This document shows, one piece after another, positions 41,523-50,423 of a DNA stretch of 52,453 nt (within the stretch, counting starts at the first letter, position 1; each line of letters starts with the position of its first letter). Made by a program: the position numbers and the translations under genes. The stretch is from an uncultured Alphaproteobacteria bacterium. Lineage in GTDB: Bacteria > Pseudomonadota > Alphaproteobacteria > RF32 > CAG-239. The stretch lies in NCBI GenBank assembly GCA_910577205.1, contig CAJTMA010000001.1, forward strand, positions 272,565 through 325,017, in the 5' to 3' direction. The notes under the pieces are model-generated. The model ran no database searches. It was not told the DNA's origin and saw nothing but the letters and a program-made list of their open reading frames with translations.

Positions 41523-42248
41523 CTATCCGCTGCACAGATTTTTCAAACTGGCCGGGCTGAGCGCTTGCAAGTAAGGGTTACACTGCTTTTCAACACCGAG
41601 TGTGACCGGTGCGGCAGGTTTTCCTTGGTTGAGTTTGTTTTCGGCATTTTCTATGTATTGCTTTAATATTTGGCTGTGCGGGTTGAAGTAGCGGGCAAAG
41701 CCGATGCCGTGAATGGTGTATTCGTGTCCCGGATAAAAGTTGACATCATTGGGTAGTTCTTTGATTTTTTGTAAAGACTCGAACATCATTTCTGCAGTCC
41801 CTTCAAAAAGACCGCCGATACATAGGTTGAACAATGTATCTCCGGTAAACAGGGCTTTGGCTTCGGGAAAATACCATAAAATGTGGCCGATGGTGTGGCC
41901 GTCGACCCGGATGATTTGGGCTTGGGATTCTCCTAAATTAAAAGTGTCACCGTCTTCCAGAGCGATATCTAATCCCGGAATGCGTTTAGAATCAGCTGCG
42001 CCGCCGACAATTTTGGCGCCATAGAGTTGCTTTAATTCCAGATTAGCGTCGGTGTGGTCGTAGTGATGGTGTGTATTAAAAATATAATCCGGCTTAACGT
42101 TGAGTTCTTGGCAGCGGTTGATAATCGGCGCTGCTTCCGACGGATCAACGACGGCGCTTTGTCCGCTTTCTTCATCAATCAGCAGCCAAGCGTAATTATC
42201 CATGCTGCCGGCTCGGCATAAAATAGGTTCAATTTTCAGGTTGCTCAT
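41523..42248 (-). CDS. gloB: Hydroxyacylglutathione hydrolase (glyoxalase II type)
   Basis: Metallo-beta-lactamase-fold thiolester hydrolase of 241 residues, probably cleaving S-lactoylglutathione. The metal site THHHYDHT (HxHxDH) lies near residues 58-65, GHTIGHI near 116-122 holds a further His, and the C-terminal segment (CNPYLQALSPASL) fits the HAGH C-terminal domain. Start ATG after GAGAAAC. It is 23 bases downstream of the HD-GYP gene on the same strand. Confidence 0.9.
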   Translation of the reverse strand: MSNLKIEPILCRAGSMDNYAWLLIDEESGQSAVVDPSEAAPIINRCQELNVKPDYIFNTHHHYDHTDANLELKQLYGAKIVGGAADSKRIPGLDIALEDGDTFNLGESQAQIIRVDGHTIGHILWYFPEAKALFTGDTLFNLCIGGLFEGTAEMMFESLQKIKELPNDVNFYPGHEYTIHGIGFARYFNPHSQILKQYIENAENKLNQGKPAAPVTLGVEKQCNPYLQALSPASLKNLCSG

Positions 42249-42271
42249 TGTTTCTCTCCATAAGTTTTTTC

Positions 42272-43954
42272 TTATAGATAATCATCCGGATTGATTTCAT
42301 CAATCTGGTCAGGTGAAATATATTGCTCAGCATAGGCCAGATATACTTTTCCCGAGATGAAAACCCGGTATAAATCAGGGTCAATATGGCCGTTGTTTTT
42401 CATTTCGCGCATGATACTCAAAACTTGTGACAGCTTTTTAGGCTCTTTGTAGGGGCGGTCATTGGCGGTCAGAGCTTCAAAGATGTCAGCAATAGCCATG
42501 ATTTTGGATGGGACGGACATTTGGTCGCCGGTCAGTCCGTTGGGATAGCCCTTGCCATCGATGCGCTCGTGATGCGCGCCGGCATATTCAACAACCTTAG
42601 ATAATTCTTTAGGAAAAGGCAGGGCTTTCAGCATATCTATGGTGACAACGATATGCTCGTTGATTTTCTCGCGTTCTTCCTTATTTATTGTGCCTTGCGG
42701 GACTTCCAGATTATAGAGTTCGCCGCGGTTATATTGGTCAAAAAGGTGGTCTTCGCGGTTTTGAAGCAGGGTTTCCTCGGCCGGATTATCATAAATTTCA
42801 GGATTTGTTATATGATCTCTTTCCGCCCAAGACAGGCCTTTCATACGGCTGAAATATCTGGTGAACGGTATGCGGGATATTCTCTCCAGTTCGGCATTAT
42901 CGCGTTCGGTCATTTTTTTATCGCCGATATTGCATTGCGCGATAAAGTCATAGTCTTTTTCCAGCTGTTGCACTTTGCTGACAAATTCAGCTTGGAGGTT
43001 TTCCGCGGAATCAATATTTGCCAGCCGTTTTTTCAAATAGCAGATGTGCGCATCGCGGCGCAGGATTTCAAAACGGTTGCGGATTTCGTGAATGCGGTTG
43101 TAGATGGTTTCTAATTTGGTGGCTTTATCGACAATATATTCCGGGGTGGTTACCTTGCCGCAGTCGTGAAGCCAGGAAGCAATGTGCAAGGTGTACCAAT
43201 CATTGCTGTTCATTTCAAAATCGCGCAGCGGGCCGCTGTCTTCCTGCACGGCAGCCGTAGCCAAAAGCCTGGCTATCACCGGAACTCGTTGGCAGTGAGC
43301 CCCGGTGTATGGCGATTTAGCATCAATCGCGCGAGCCAATACTTCAATAAAAGATTCCAAAAGTTGTCCGTAAGCTTCATTAAGCTGTTTGTTTTCGAGC
43401 AACAGGCCGATAAGATTGCAGGCGGAAACGGTGTTTTTTTGTATATCTGCCGAAAAGGTCATGGTTCTGCCGTTTTCGTCCCGCGGGTTGATGAATTGGG
43501 CGATGCCGACGATATAGCCGCGGCGGGTAAATATCGGGAAGCTCAAGACGGAAATTGTGGCATAATTGTTGCTGTCATCAAAATCGCTGAAAAAACGGTT
43601 GTCAAAGTCTTTGTTGGCGTAAATATTATCGCTGTTGATGACGCTTCTGGTGAAAAAACAAGTTTCAGCAATGGATTTTTGAGGGCGGTTTTTTTGTTCG
43701 GGCAAAAATATTGTCGGGGCATAAACCAGATTATCAGAACCGCGGCGGGTGATTTTAAGGCTTTTGTTTGTCAGGTATGTCAGGCTGAGAAATTTTTCGT
43801 CATTAACGTTATAAAACAAACAGCCATCGGCGCGGCACAGTTCTGCAGCGGTGTCCATAATTTTCTTAACCACTTCGGCATGGTTGGATTCAGTCAGCGC
43901 CAAATCATTGAGCTGCAGTATTGAGGTTAAATCGCGCGCGTTTGTAAAAGCCAC
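42272..43954 (-). CDS. GAF/HD-GYP cyclic-di-GMP phosphodiesterase
   Basis: Protein of 560 residues. The N-terminal part (about 15-185) is GAF-like: TAAELCRADGCLFYNVNDEKF and SFPIFTRRGYIVGIAQF. The C-terminal part is HD-GYP with HCQRVPVIA near 222, WLHDCGKV near 264 (the catalytic HD) and HHERIDGKGYPNGL near 470 (the GYP box). Between HD and GYP is an insertion of about 120 residues, helical and charged. All metal ligands expected for hydrolysis of cyclic-di-GMP are in place. The GAF domain implies control by a small ligand. DUF2336 follows upstream on the same strand, 62 bp away. Confidence 0.9.
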   Translation of the reverse strand: MAFTNARDLTSILQLNDLALTESNHAEVVKKIMDTAAELCRADGCLFYNVNDEKFLSLTYLTNKSLKITRRGSDNLVYAPTIFLPEQKNRPQKSIAETCFFTRSVINSDNIYANKDFDNRFFSDFDDSNNYATISVLSFPIFTRRGYIVGIAQFINPRDENGRTMTFSADIQKNTVSACNLIGLLLENKQLNEAYGQLLESFIEVLARAIDAKSPYTGAHCQRVPVIARLLATAAVQEDSGPLRDFEMNSNDWYTLHIASWLHDCGKVTTPEYIVDKATKLETIYNRIHEIRNRFEILRRDAHICYLKKRLANIDSAENLQAEFVSKVQQLEKDYDFIAQCNIGDKKMTERDNAELERISRIPFTRYFSRMKGLSWAERDHITNPEIYDNPAEETLLQNREDHLFDQYNRGELYNLEVPQGTINKEEREKINEHIVVTIDMLKALPFPKELSKVVEYAGAHHERIDGKGYPNGLTGDQMSVPSKIMAIADIFEALTANDRPYKEPKKLSQVLSIMREMKNNGHIDPDLYRVFISGKVYLAYAEQYISPDQIDEINPDDYL

Positions 43955-44016
43955 AAGCTATACTCCTTAGTTTGCCAGGCTTATATCTTAAACCAAGTTG
44001 GTTAAGAAATACTCAA

Positions 44017-45123
44017 TTAACTGATTTTTGAGATAAGATAATTAACGTCTTCTTCGCTTAATTCTTCGCTGGCGGCGCTGATAGAGAGAATGCGTTCAAT
44101 AACTTTATGGATGAAAGAAGCGCGTTCGCTCTTTTGACAGCCGAAACGGATGTCGCGGATAACGTTCAAAGCGCTAAAGACCGCCGGGAACATACTTTTG
44201 GGAATAAACGCCTTGCGCAACAGGTTGCGAATCATGAAGTCGACCTGAAGATTAAAAAGTATTTTGCGAACTTCAAGCAGCGGCGTGTTAGAAAGATAGA
44301 CCAATGCGTATTCAAAAAACTTTAAATCACCCATGCAGATAGAACGGACAACCAGCGAAGGTGTCAAGTGATTGGCACTGTAGAGCTGGTGTACCAATTC
44401 TTCAATTTGCTTGTCATTGCTGTATTCTTCCGAAATGCGGAGCGTGGTTTTTTCTTTGACCTGTTCAACAATGTCTGCGGCGATGTTGTCCGGCAGTTTA
44501 TGGATAATTACCAGGCGGCGCTGCAATTCGTCTGACAGCGAGCTTACAATTTTCTCAATGACGGAAACCGGTAAATCTGACCGATAAACAAGATGTTTTT
44601 TGATGTCATCGCTTTCCGAATATTTATCGATAATGGAATCATAGGTTTTTTCGACAATCTTGGCGCTTTCGTTGGAGATTAATACGCCAACAACTTCTTC
44701 CGGGCATTTGTCGACAATGTATTGGGAAATGTCTTCCGAGAGGTTTTTGCGCTGGGCAACGGCTTTTTGTTTGCTGATGCTCTGCGCTTCAAGAATGCTG
44801 ATTAAATCTTCATTTGTCAGGTTTGCATAATATTTGATGAAGGGGACGGCCACGCTGTCCTGATCATTAATCAATTTAAGAATGATGTCCCGAGGGAGGG
44901 TTTTGCAGTTTTTTAAGCTTTCTGACAAGACTTCGCGGACTTTGACCTGAACGTCTGCAACCATCAGGCGGAAGATGTCTTCTGCCAGTTTGCGGCCGCG
45001 CTCGCTGATGTCCGTGCCGTTATAATAGGCGGAAACTTTTTGCGCTGTGACGGATTTGTTCTCAACCGACAAGTCGCGGGACAATCTGTCAATGTCTTGT
45101 TTGGTCAGGCCTGGTTTCAGCAT
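44017..45123 (-). CDS. DUF2336 protein
   Basis: A 368-residue all-helical protein of the DUF2336 family, widespread in alphaproteobacteria and without established function. HEAT-like helical repeats are suggested by the regular spacing of LPRDIILKLI, LSEDISQYIV, LPVSVIEKIV, LPDNIAADIV segments (residues about 75-215), each with a Pro near the start. No signal peptide or membrane segment. It precedes the HD-GYP gene in the same orientation, which hints at a link to c-di-GMP signalling (inference). Confidence 0.85.
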   Translation of the reverse strand: MLKPGLTKQDIDRLSRDLSVENKSVTAQKVSAYYNGTDISERGRKLAEDIFRLMVADVQVKVREVLSESLKNCKTLPRDIILKLINDQDSVAVPFIKYYANLTNEDLISILEAQSISKQKAVAQRKNLSEDISQYIVDKCPEEVVGVLISNESAKIVEKTYDSIIDKYSESDDIKKHLVYRSDLPVSVIEKIVSSLSDELQRRLVIIHKLPDNIAADIVEQVKEKTTLRISEEYSNDKQIEELVHQLYSANHLTPSLVVRSICMGDLKFFEYALVYLSNTPLLEVRKILFNLQVDFMIRNLLRKAFIPKSMFPAVFSALNVIRDIRFGCQKSERASFIHKVIERILSISAASEELSEEDVNYLISKIS

Positions 45124-45218
45124 ATTGGTAGTCCATTTTATTTTTATTTATCTTTTATCATAGAATAAATAAAATGAAAAGAATAATTAATGTTTTGTTA
45201 CAAAATTTTGTCGAGATT

Positions 45219-46157
45219 CTAGCGGTTCTTTTCGAGTTTTGCATCAAGCCAGTCAATATCGCCTAAAGATGCTTCATCAAAATTTGTCAGTTCATAAAAG
45301 GTTATGGTATAGTCAAGCAGGCCGGCAAAATTTGGGAGATTTGTATCAAAAATCATGGCGTTAGCCAATGCGCGGCCAAGCACCGGTTTGTCGCGGCTTT
45401 CAATTTCGGCACGAAGAAAACGCAGTTGGTGGTAGTTAACGCCGCTGTTAAGTTTATGGGTGTAAGAGCGCATTGAATCCAGCAGCGACGGGAAAATTTT
45501 ATACTTGTAACTTTTATCTTCCGTTTCGTCTTGCGGGGTTAGGCCCGGTTCATCAGAATACCACAGAAGCTCCCTGTAAAGCGAATTTCCTTCCGTTGCC
45601 GGACGGGCTGTGCCCCAGTTGCTTTCTATGGCGGCAACAGCCATCAGCAGGGATGGCGCAACTTTATTAACGCGTAACATCAGTTCTCTGAGAATATATG
45701 CGTAGCGGCGCTCTCCTTTGAGGCGGGTAAAGACATCATATTTTTCAGCCATTTTATCTAATAGCTGTTCTTGTTCCGGCGAAAGGTTGTGGCTTTTCTT
45801 AAACTGTTCGCCAATCTCCCAAACCGTTATTCTTTCGGCTATCAGTTCATCGCTTAACTTCAGCGTCAAAGGTCCGAGAATCTGCAAAAACAGTTTATTG
45901 CGTTTTTGCGGATCAGGTATTTGGGCAAAATCACTCGGCAAGCGAGTCAGGAATATGGGCGGGTAGACCCAGTCGCGCATATAAATATAGTCTTTATAGC
46001 CGTAGAGCCGATACATTTCTTCCAGTTCGGCAACCGTGATTTGGTTAACATATATGCCATCAGCTTTATATTCTATATTTTCCTGCGGTTGAGCGGCAGC
46101 TGCTCCGCTCAAAAAGCAACAGAGAATCAGGAATATAAAGTTGAGCAGGTGTTTCAT
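45219..46157 (-). CDS. Bax-like glucosaminidase-family protein
   Basis: Exported peptidoglycan-active protein of 312 residues, resembling E. coli Bax (lysozyme-like N-acetylglucosaminidase superfamily). Signal peptide about residues 1-22. The catalytic-type segment LLMAVAAIESNWGTARPATEGNSLYRELLW (near 167-196) keeps the Glu that is essential in the family, and the downstream KYKIFPSLLDSMRSYTHKLN fits the substrate-groove region. The N-terminal 130 residues have no known domain. Its start overlaps the end of the nfu gene by 4 bases, so translation is coupled. Confidence 0.85.
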   Translation of the reverse strand: MKHLLNFIFLILCCFLSGAAAAQPQENIEYKADGIYVNQITVAELEEMYRLYGYKDYIYMRDWVYPPIFLTRLPSDFAQIPDPQKRNKLFLQILGPLTLKLSDELIAERITVWEIGEQFKKSHNLSPEQEQLLDKMAEKYDVFTRLKGERRYAYILRELMLRVNKVAPSLLMAVAAIESNWGTARPATEGNSLYRELLWYSDEPGLTPQDETEDKSYKYKIFPSLLDSMRSYTHKLNSGVNYHQLRFLRAEIESRDKPVLGRALANAMIFDTNLPNFAGLLDYTITFYELTNFDEASLGDIDWLDAKLEKNR

Positions 46158-46705
46158 GCTTCGGCTGTTTCAAAATTTTTGACGGCTTTGACTTCAGGGA
46201 TATATGCTTTGAGCACTTTTTCAACGCCTTCTTTGAGGGTCACCATCGCGTAAGGGCAGCCGGCGCAGTTGCCGCGCATTTCCACATAAACGATGCCCTG
46301 GTCAAAGCTTTTGAACACGATGTCGCCGCCGTCTTGTTTGACGGCCGGACGGATGCGGGCATTTATCAGCCCGATAATGCGGTTAACGACATCCGCTTCA
46401 TCAGCAGAGGTTTCAGCTGGAAGGGCTGCGGTATCTCCGCCCAGAGAAACATAATCCATTATTTCTGCCAGAATTTGCGGTTTTAATTCATCCCATGAAG
46501 CGTCTTCTTCTTTGGTGACAGAAATCATTTCGGCAGTCATAAACAGTGACTTAATGCCGCCAATATCAAAAATCTGTTCAGCTAAAGGCGATTTGCGCAA
46601 AGATTTGGCATCAACAAATTCGGCGCTTCCGCTTTTGAGGATTTGCGCGGGCGGAAAAAAGTTTAAGACATTAGCGTCAGGGGTTTCCTGTGTTTCAATC
46701 AGCAT
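46154..46705 (-). CDS. nfuA: Fe-S cluster carrier NfuA/NifU-like protein
   Basis: Scaffold or carrier for [4Fe-4S] clusters, 183 residues. The N-terminal Nfu domain (residues 1-90, MLIETQETPDANVLNF...) is followed by the NifU C-terminal domain with RPAVKQDGGDIVF and the cluster-binding CAGC (GNCAGCPYA near residues 148-156). This two-domain form is typical of alphaproteobacteria and mitochondrial NFU1. No SD is obvious. Upstream lies the DUF2333 gene (7-bp gap). Confidence 0.95.
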   Translation of the reverse strand: MLIETQETPDANVLNFFPPAQILKSGSAEFVDAKSLRKSPLAEQIFDIGGIKSLFMTAEMISVTKEEDASWDELKPQILAEIMDYVSLGGDTAALPAETSADEADVVNRIIGLINARIRPAVKQDGGDIVFKSFDQGIVYVEMRGNCAGCPYAMVTLKEGVEKVLKAYIPEVKAVKNFETAEA

Positions 46706-46712
46706 TTTATTA

Positions 46713-47759
46713 TTAATTCCTATGGGGCTGAGGTTGTTGTAAAGATTTGATGATTTGTGCCATCAGGCTGCGGGCTTTATTGATATACATATTCAAGTAG
46801 CCCAAGTGGTTTGGCGCTGTCAGACTGTTTAACTCGCCGTTGCGGACAATGGCCGGCTGCAGGGAGGAAGCGTCTTCCAGCGCTTTTAACAGGCTAGTCC
46901 AGTTGCGGTATTGGTCTGCGCGGACGATAATTTCCTTATAGTCATATCCCAAGGCTTTAAAAAGCAGGTAATAAGCGTAAGCTTTGCCTTGCTGATAATA
47001 AAACACGTCATCTGCTTTGTTGTCCCACCAAGAGGAGCTTTCCTCCCGGATGTGGTCTTCTAAAAGGGTGCTGCTTTTACGCAGGTTTATGCGTGTTTTG
47101 TTAAGAAGGTATGCCAAATCGTCAGGGCTGCGGTAAAAAGTTTCCCGTCCGGCGCTCAGCTGGGCATTATAATCGGTCAGCTGGCGGCGTGCCTTGCGAT
47201 ATTGGATATTTGCGGAGGGAGCAAGCAGCAGTTTGTTTTCGGCTGAAAACATCCATACTGTTCCCGGGTAACGCAATAATTCGGCGGCGGCCGTCAGGTG
47301 GGAAGGTTTGTCGGCAGAATTTATCTTTTTATCAGCCCGTTTGGCAAAAGAGGAAGCAAATTTGCTGAGCGCATCAAACATTCCTAATTGAAAATTAGGC
47401 ATATTGTCTAAGAAATAAGACGGATAGAAAAAGGGCAGGTTGGGTGTCCAAATCTTTTCGTTGACTTCCCGGTTGACAATAAAAGCCATCATTTCGACGG
47501 TTGCGGATTGTTCGGGATGGGTTTCATTTATTTCATAGCCGATGTTGCGGTCAATATTGCTGACCAGCAGTCCGCCTAAGGGATAGTAGAGAAAAACGAT
47601 AGCCGCAAGGGCGATAATCAGCGTGTGCCACCAGGAGTTTAAAAAGGCCATGAGTTTATCGATTGCGCTGTCGGCTGAAAAGGCAATCTTGGGCATGGTT
47701 ATGCGGCGGAAGGGCGCTGTTATTTTCAAAAGCCAGTCTTTAAGCTTGGTTTTGAGCAT
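46713..47759 (-). CDS. DUF2333 inner-membrane protein
   Basis: Protein of 348 residues of the DUF2333 family (function unknown). One N-terminal transmembrane segment near 45-67 follows a basic region; the remainder is probably periplasmic, with the repeated W.PN.PFF-like stretch near 102-110 and a C-terminal helix ending in a Gln/Pro-rich tail. It overlaps the murJ 3' end by 20 bp, so the pair is likely translated together, suggesting an envelope role. Confidence 0.8.
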   Translation of the reverse strand: MLKTKLKDWLLKITAPFRRITMPKIAFSADSAIDKLMAFLNSWWHTLIIALAAIVFLYYPLGGLLVSNIDRNIGYEINETHPEQSATVEMMAFIVNREVNEKIWTPNLPFFYPSYFLDNMPNFQLGMFDALSKFASSFAKRADKKINSADKPSHLTAAAELLRYPGTVWMFSAENKLLLAPSANIQYRKARRQLTDYNAQLSAGRETFYRSPDDLAYLLNKTRINLRKSSTLLEDHIREESSSWWDNKADDVFYYQQGKAYAYYLLFKALGYDYKEIIVRADQYRNWTSLLKALEDASSLQPAIVRNGELNSLTAPNHLGYLNMYINKARSLMAQIIKSLQQPQPHRN

Positions 47760-49335
47760 TTTTCTTTCCTTTGTTTAGGAGCATTTTCATAATGTCTGTG
47801 ACACAAAGCACACCAGTTAGTTTAGCCATTATGCAAAAAGTTGCAACACCCAAAATGCATAATCCGGCAAAAAGCGGGAGTTTTACAGCATAAGGCAGCA
47901 GCAGCCAATCGCCCAGTTTGTCATGTAAGGCCCATCTGGCAGCATAGATAATCCCTCCCATAACCAGCGAACAGAGGCAAATCTTTAAAATTTTGCGGTT
48001 AAGTTCGGATGTGTAGTTCCAATAGCCCCGTTTTTTCAGCCCTCGCAGATATTGCCCGAGCGAAACAAAGGAGGCAATGGTTGTTGCCGAAGCAACGCCG
48101 ATGTGTCCGAAAGGTTTCATCAATGCGACGCAAAACAGGAGGTTGGTGATGAATACGACAATGCTGTATTTTACCGGGGTTTTGGTATCGCCACGGGCAA
48201 AAAAGTTGGGGGCTAACGCTTTGACGATGACGTAAGACGGCAGACCGATGGAATAGGCGATGACGGCTTGCGAGGTCATCAGCGAATCTTCAAATGTGAA
48301 TTTGCCGTGCCGGAAGAGAATGTCAATAATCGGCTCGGCTAAGGTAATCAGGGCTATTGCCGCAGGGATGGACAGTAATGCGCCGTATTCGACAGCCTTG
48401 TCCTGCGTTTGTCTTGCCTGAGAGATTTCTCCTGCTTTGAGGTGCTGGGATAATATCGGTAACAAGGCGACGCTGATGGCCGCGCCGACAACGCCCAGCG
48501 GCAGCTGTTGAATCCTATTGGCATAATAGAGCCAAGAGATTGCACCCGTGCCGACCAATGATACAATAATGGTATCAACCACCATGTTAATCTGATAAAT
48601 TCCTGCGCCGAGAACGCCCGGGGCGATGCGTTTGAATAAGGTTCTGATTTGCGAATTACGCAGCAGTGCCCGAATGTTGAATTGGGGTTTGATGTGTACA
48701 TTTATCCTTTTTAAGAAAATTGACAGCCATAAAATTTCTATCAGCCCGGCAATGGTTACCCCCCAAGAGATGCCGTGAGCCGGTGTTTCGCCAAAAGGAA
48801 CAAATGCAAAAACAGAAACAATCATAGTTAAGTTGAGAATTACCGGTGCGGCAGCCGGTCCGGCAAATTTGCCGAAAGAATTGAGGATTCCCGATTGAAA
48901 GGAAACTATGGAAATGAAGAGCAAGAACGGAAAAGTAATTCGTGACAGCTCAACGGATAAGGCCATCTTTTCAGGATTATCGGCGAATCCGGGAGCCATT
49001 ATTTCAACAACCCACGGCATACAAAATTCCATCAAAATAACAAAAAAGGTTAGAAAAAAGGTCAATACCGAGATAGCCTGAGCCGCAAAACGAACGGCAT
49101 CATCCCGGCCGTCTGAAACCAGTTTGTGGGATAACATAGGCACGAATGCCGTGGTGAAAGCGCCTTCGGCAAACAGGCTTCGGAATAAGTTCGGCAGTTT
49201 GAACGCGACAAAAAAAGCATCGGATATTGCGCCTGCGCCTAAAAAATTTGCCAGTATCATATCGCGGGCAAAACCGGTGAAACGGCTGATAAGCGTGAAG
49301 CCGCCAAAGGTGGCTATTGATTTGAATAAAGACAT
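47740..49335 (-). CDS. murJ: Lipid II flippase MurJ
   Basis: MOP-superfamily transporter that flips lipid II for peptidoglycan synthesis. The 531 residues have about 14 hydrophobic segments. Motifs: FTLISRFTGFARDMILANFLG (14-34), FKLPNLFRSLFAEGAF, FANRIQQLPLGV-like (YYANRIQQLPLGVVG near 265-279) and FFARGDTKTPV near 368-378. Start ATG at 49335 with AGGGAAA upstream. First gene of the minus-strand group murJ, DUF2333, nfuA and the Bax-like gene. Confidence 0.95.
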   Translation of the reverse strand: MSLFKSIATFGGFTLISRFTGFARDMILANFLGAGAISDAFFVAFKLPNLFRSLFAEGAFTTAFVPMLSHKLVSDGRDDAVRFAAQAISVLTFFLTFFVILMEFCMPWVVEIMAPGFADNPEKMALSVELSRITFPFLLFISIVSFQSGILNSFGKFAGPAAAPVILNLTMIVSVFAFVPFGETPAHGISWGVTIAGLIEILWLSIFLKRINVHIKPQFNIRALLRNSQIRTLFKRIAPGVLGAGIYQINMVVDTIIVSLVGTGAISWLYYANRIQQLPLGVVGAAISVALLPILSQHLKAGEISQARQTQDKAVEYGALLSIPAAIALITLAEPIIDILFRHGKFTFEDSLMTSQAVIAYSIGLPSYVIVKALAPNFFARGDTKTPVKYSIVVFITNLLFCVALMKPFGHIGVASATTIASFVSLGQYLRGLKKRGYWNYTSELNRKILKICLCSLVMGGIIYAARWALHDKLGDWLLLPYAVKLPLFAGLCILGVATFCIMAKLTGVLCVTDIMKMLLNKGKKNAQNQA

Positions 49336-49468
49336 CTTTTCCCTGCAAAATGTTATTTGTTAAGGATATTTTATTGATTTGTGTGCAGTATATTGTATAA
49401 AGGTTAAAAATACGACTAGAAAAATTGTTTTATTGTCTTATATTTTTAAGAAAGTGTCAGTTTAAGTG

Positions 49469-49497
49469 TTGACAAAAGATATTTATATTGCGATAAT
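49469..49497 (+). promoter_or_regulatory. Sigma-70-type promoter
   Basis: TTGACA (49469-49474), 17-bp spacer, GATAAT (49492-49497). It lies 50 bases before the small-protein ATG at 49548, which has AGGAG at 49536-49540. Confidence 0.75.
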
Positions 49498-49547
49498 AGA
49501 CAAAAGAGATAAAAAAGAATCAATAAAAAAATCTTAGGAGAAGTTTT

Positions 49548-49874
49548 ATGGTTAACATGGCAAATTTGCCGCAGGGAAAAGAGTTTTCTTTGGAAGGCGG
49601 CGTTAAAAGTATCGGGCGAGGAAGCGAGAAGACATATACCCCAGAACATAGTTTGGTTGCAGAGATTTTGATTTCTCGGGGATTTAATGGTTTGGGCAGT
49701 GCTGAAGCGCGTCAGGCAGATGCAAGCAAAAGCTTGTTGTCTGCGAAAATTTTAGCTTCCGGGGGGGAAGATTTGGGCGGTGCCAATACAAAAGCTCATT
49801 CTCCGGAAAAAGCATTGCAAGCTGCACAAACTGCTGAAATGAGCAATATTCCTGTAAGAGGAAACGTTCGCTGA
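49548..49874 (+). CDS. Small repeat-containing protein, unknown function
   Basis: Protein of 108 residues with no signal peptide, Cys or membrane segment. After a 27-residue Gly-rich start it has an internal repeat of about 27 residues: YTPEHSLVAEILISRG..., then ADASKSLLSAKILASGG..., then a shorter HSPEKALQAAQTAEMSN. Each begins with S/T-P-E-type helix caps followed by an amphipathic helix and a G-G turn, suggesting a small solenoid. Strong promoter, SD and terminator (49913-49935) point to a real, well-expressed gene. No family is recognised. Confidence 0.7.
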   Translation: MVNMANLPQGKEFSLEGGVKSIGRGSEKTYTPEHSLVAEILISRGFNGLGSAEARQADASKSLLSAKILASGGEDLGGANTKAHSPEKALQAAQTAEMSNIPVRGNVR

Positions 49875-49912
49875 TTGCTTGAAATCAAAACTTCTCGACA
49901 CAGAATTAAAAG

Positions 49913-49935
49913 ACCTCCTCTTGGGAGGTTTTTTT
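49913..49935 (+). terminator. Rho-independent terminator
   Basis: ACCTCC (49913-49918) and GGAGGT (49924-49929) then a T run. Confidence 0.85.
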
Positions 49936-49978
49936 ATTGGGCTAAAGGGAAATGGAACAGAATTTATTTATGATACAG

Positions 49979-50002
49979 AAAAGCCTCTGCTGAGCAGAGG
50001 CT
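49979..50002 (-). terminator. Terminator of the ferredoxin gene
   Basis: AGCCTCTGC (49982-49990) and GCAGAGGCT (49994-50002); on the minus strand it is followed by TTTTC. Confidence 0.7.
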
Positions 50003-50023
50003 GAATTTTTGAATGCGGAAAGA

Positions 50024-50257
50024 TTATGCTTCCGGCCATTCAGCAGCTTTTTCGGCATTGAAAGCAACCCATTTCGGGTCAGCGTCAGCATCGTTGCTGA
50101 TAGCTTCCTGCGGGCATTCGGAAATGCATACGCCGCAATCAATGCAGGTATCCGGATCTACAACCATTTGGCTGTCGCCTTCACGGAAAGCGGAAACCGG
50201 GCAAACTTCAACGCAGGATCTGCATTTGATGCAGGAATCGTTTACAACAGAAACCAT
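50024..50257 (-). CDS. Ferredoxin with two 4Fe-4S clusters
   Basis: Electron carrier of 77 residues. Two classical motifs are visible: CIKCRSCVEVCP (Cys9, 12, 15, 19) and CIDCGVCISECP (Cys38, 41, 44, 48), so two [4Fe-4S] clusters are expected. The extended first motif of the 7Fe FdxA type is absent although the C-terminal tail (WVAFNAEKAAEWPEA) resembles FdxA-like proteins. SD AGGAG before the ATG. Divergent from htpG. Confidence 0.93.
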   Translation of the reverse strand: MVSVVNDSCIKCRSCVEVCPVSAFREGDSQMVVDPDTCIDCGVCISECPQEAISNDADADPKWVAFNAEKAAEWPEA

Positions 50258-50363
50258 AAATTTAACTCCTAGTTAGTTAGTCATTTGTCAGTGCATAATC
50301 TAGCCGGATTTGGTATAAAATCAAGCAAAAAAACATTTCGGGATGAATATTTGGCGCGTAAGC

Positions 50364-50393
50364 CTTGCGCCGGGCGGTTTTGCTTCCCATATT
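50364..50393 (+). promoter_or_regulatory. Candidate heat-shock (RpoH) promoter of htpG
   Basis: CTTGCGC (50364-50370) and TCCCATATT (50385-50393) resemble the sigma-32 pattern CTTGAAA..CCCCATNT with about 14-15 bases between. It lies 30 bases before the htpG start at 50424 and within a longer in-frame extension that is therefore unlikely to be coding. Confidence 0.5.
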
Positions 50394-50423
50394 ATGAGTA
50401 AATCATGTAACCGGAGAATTAAA

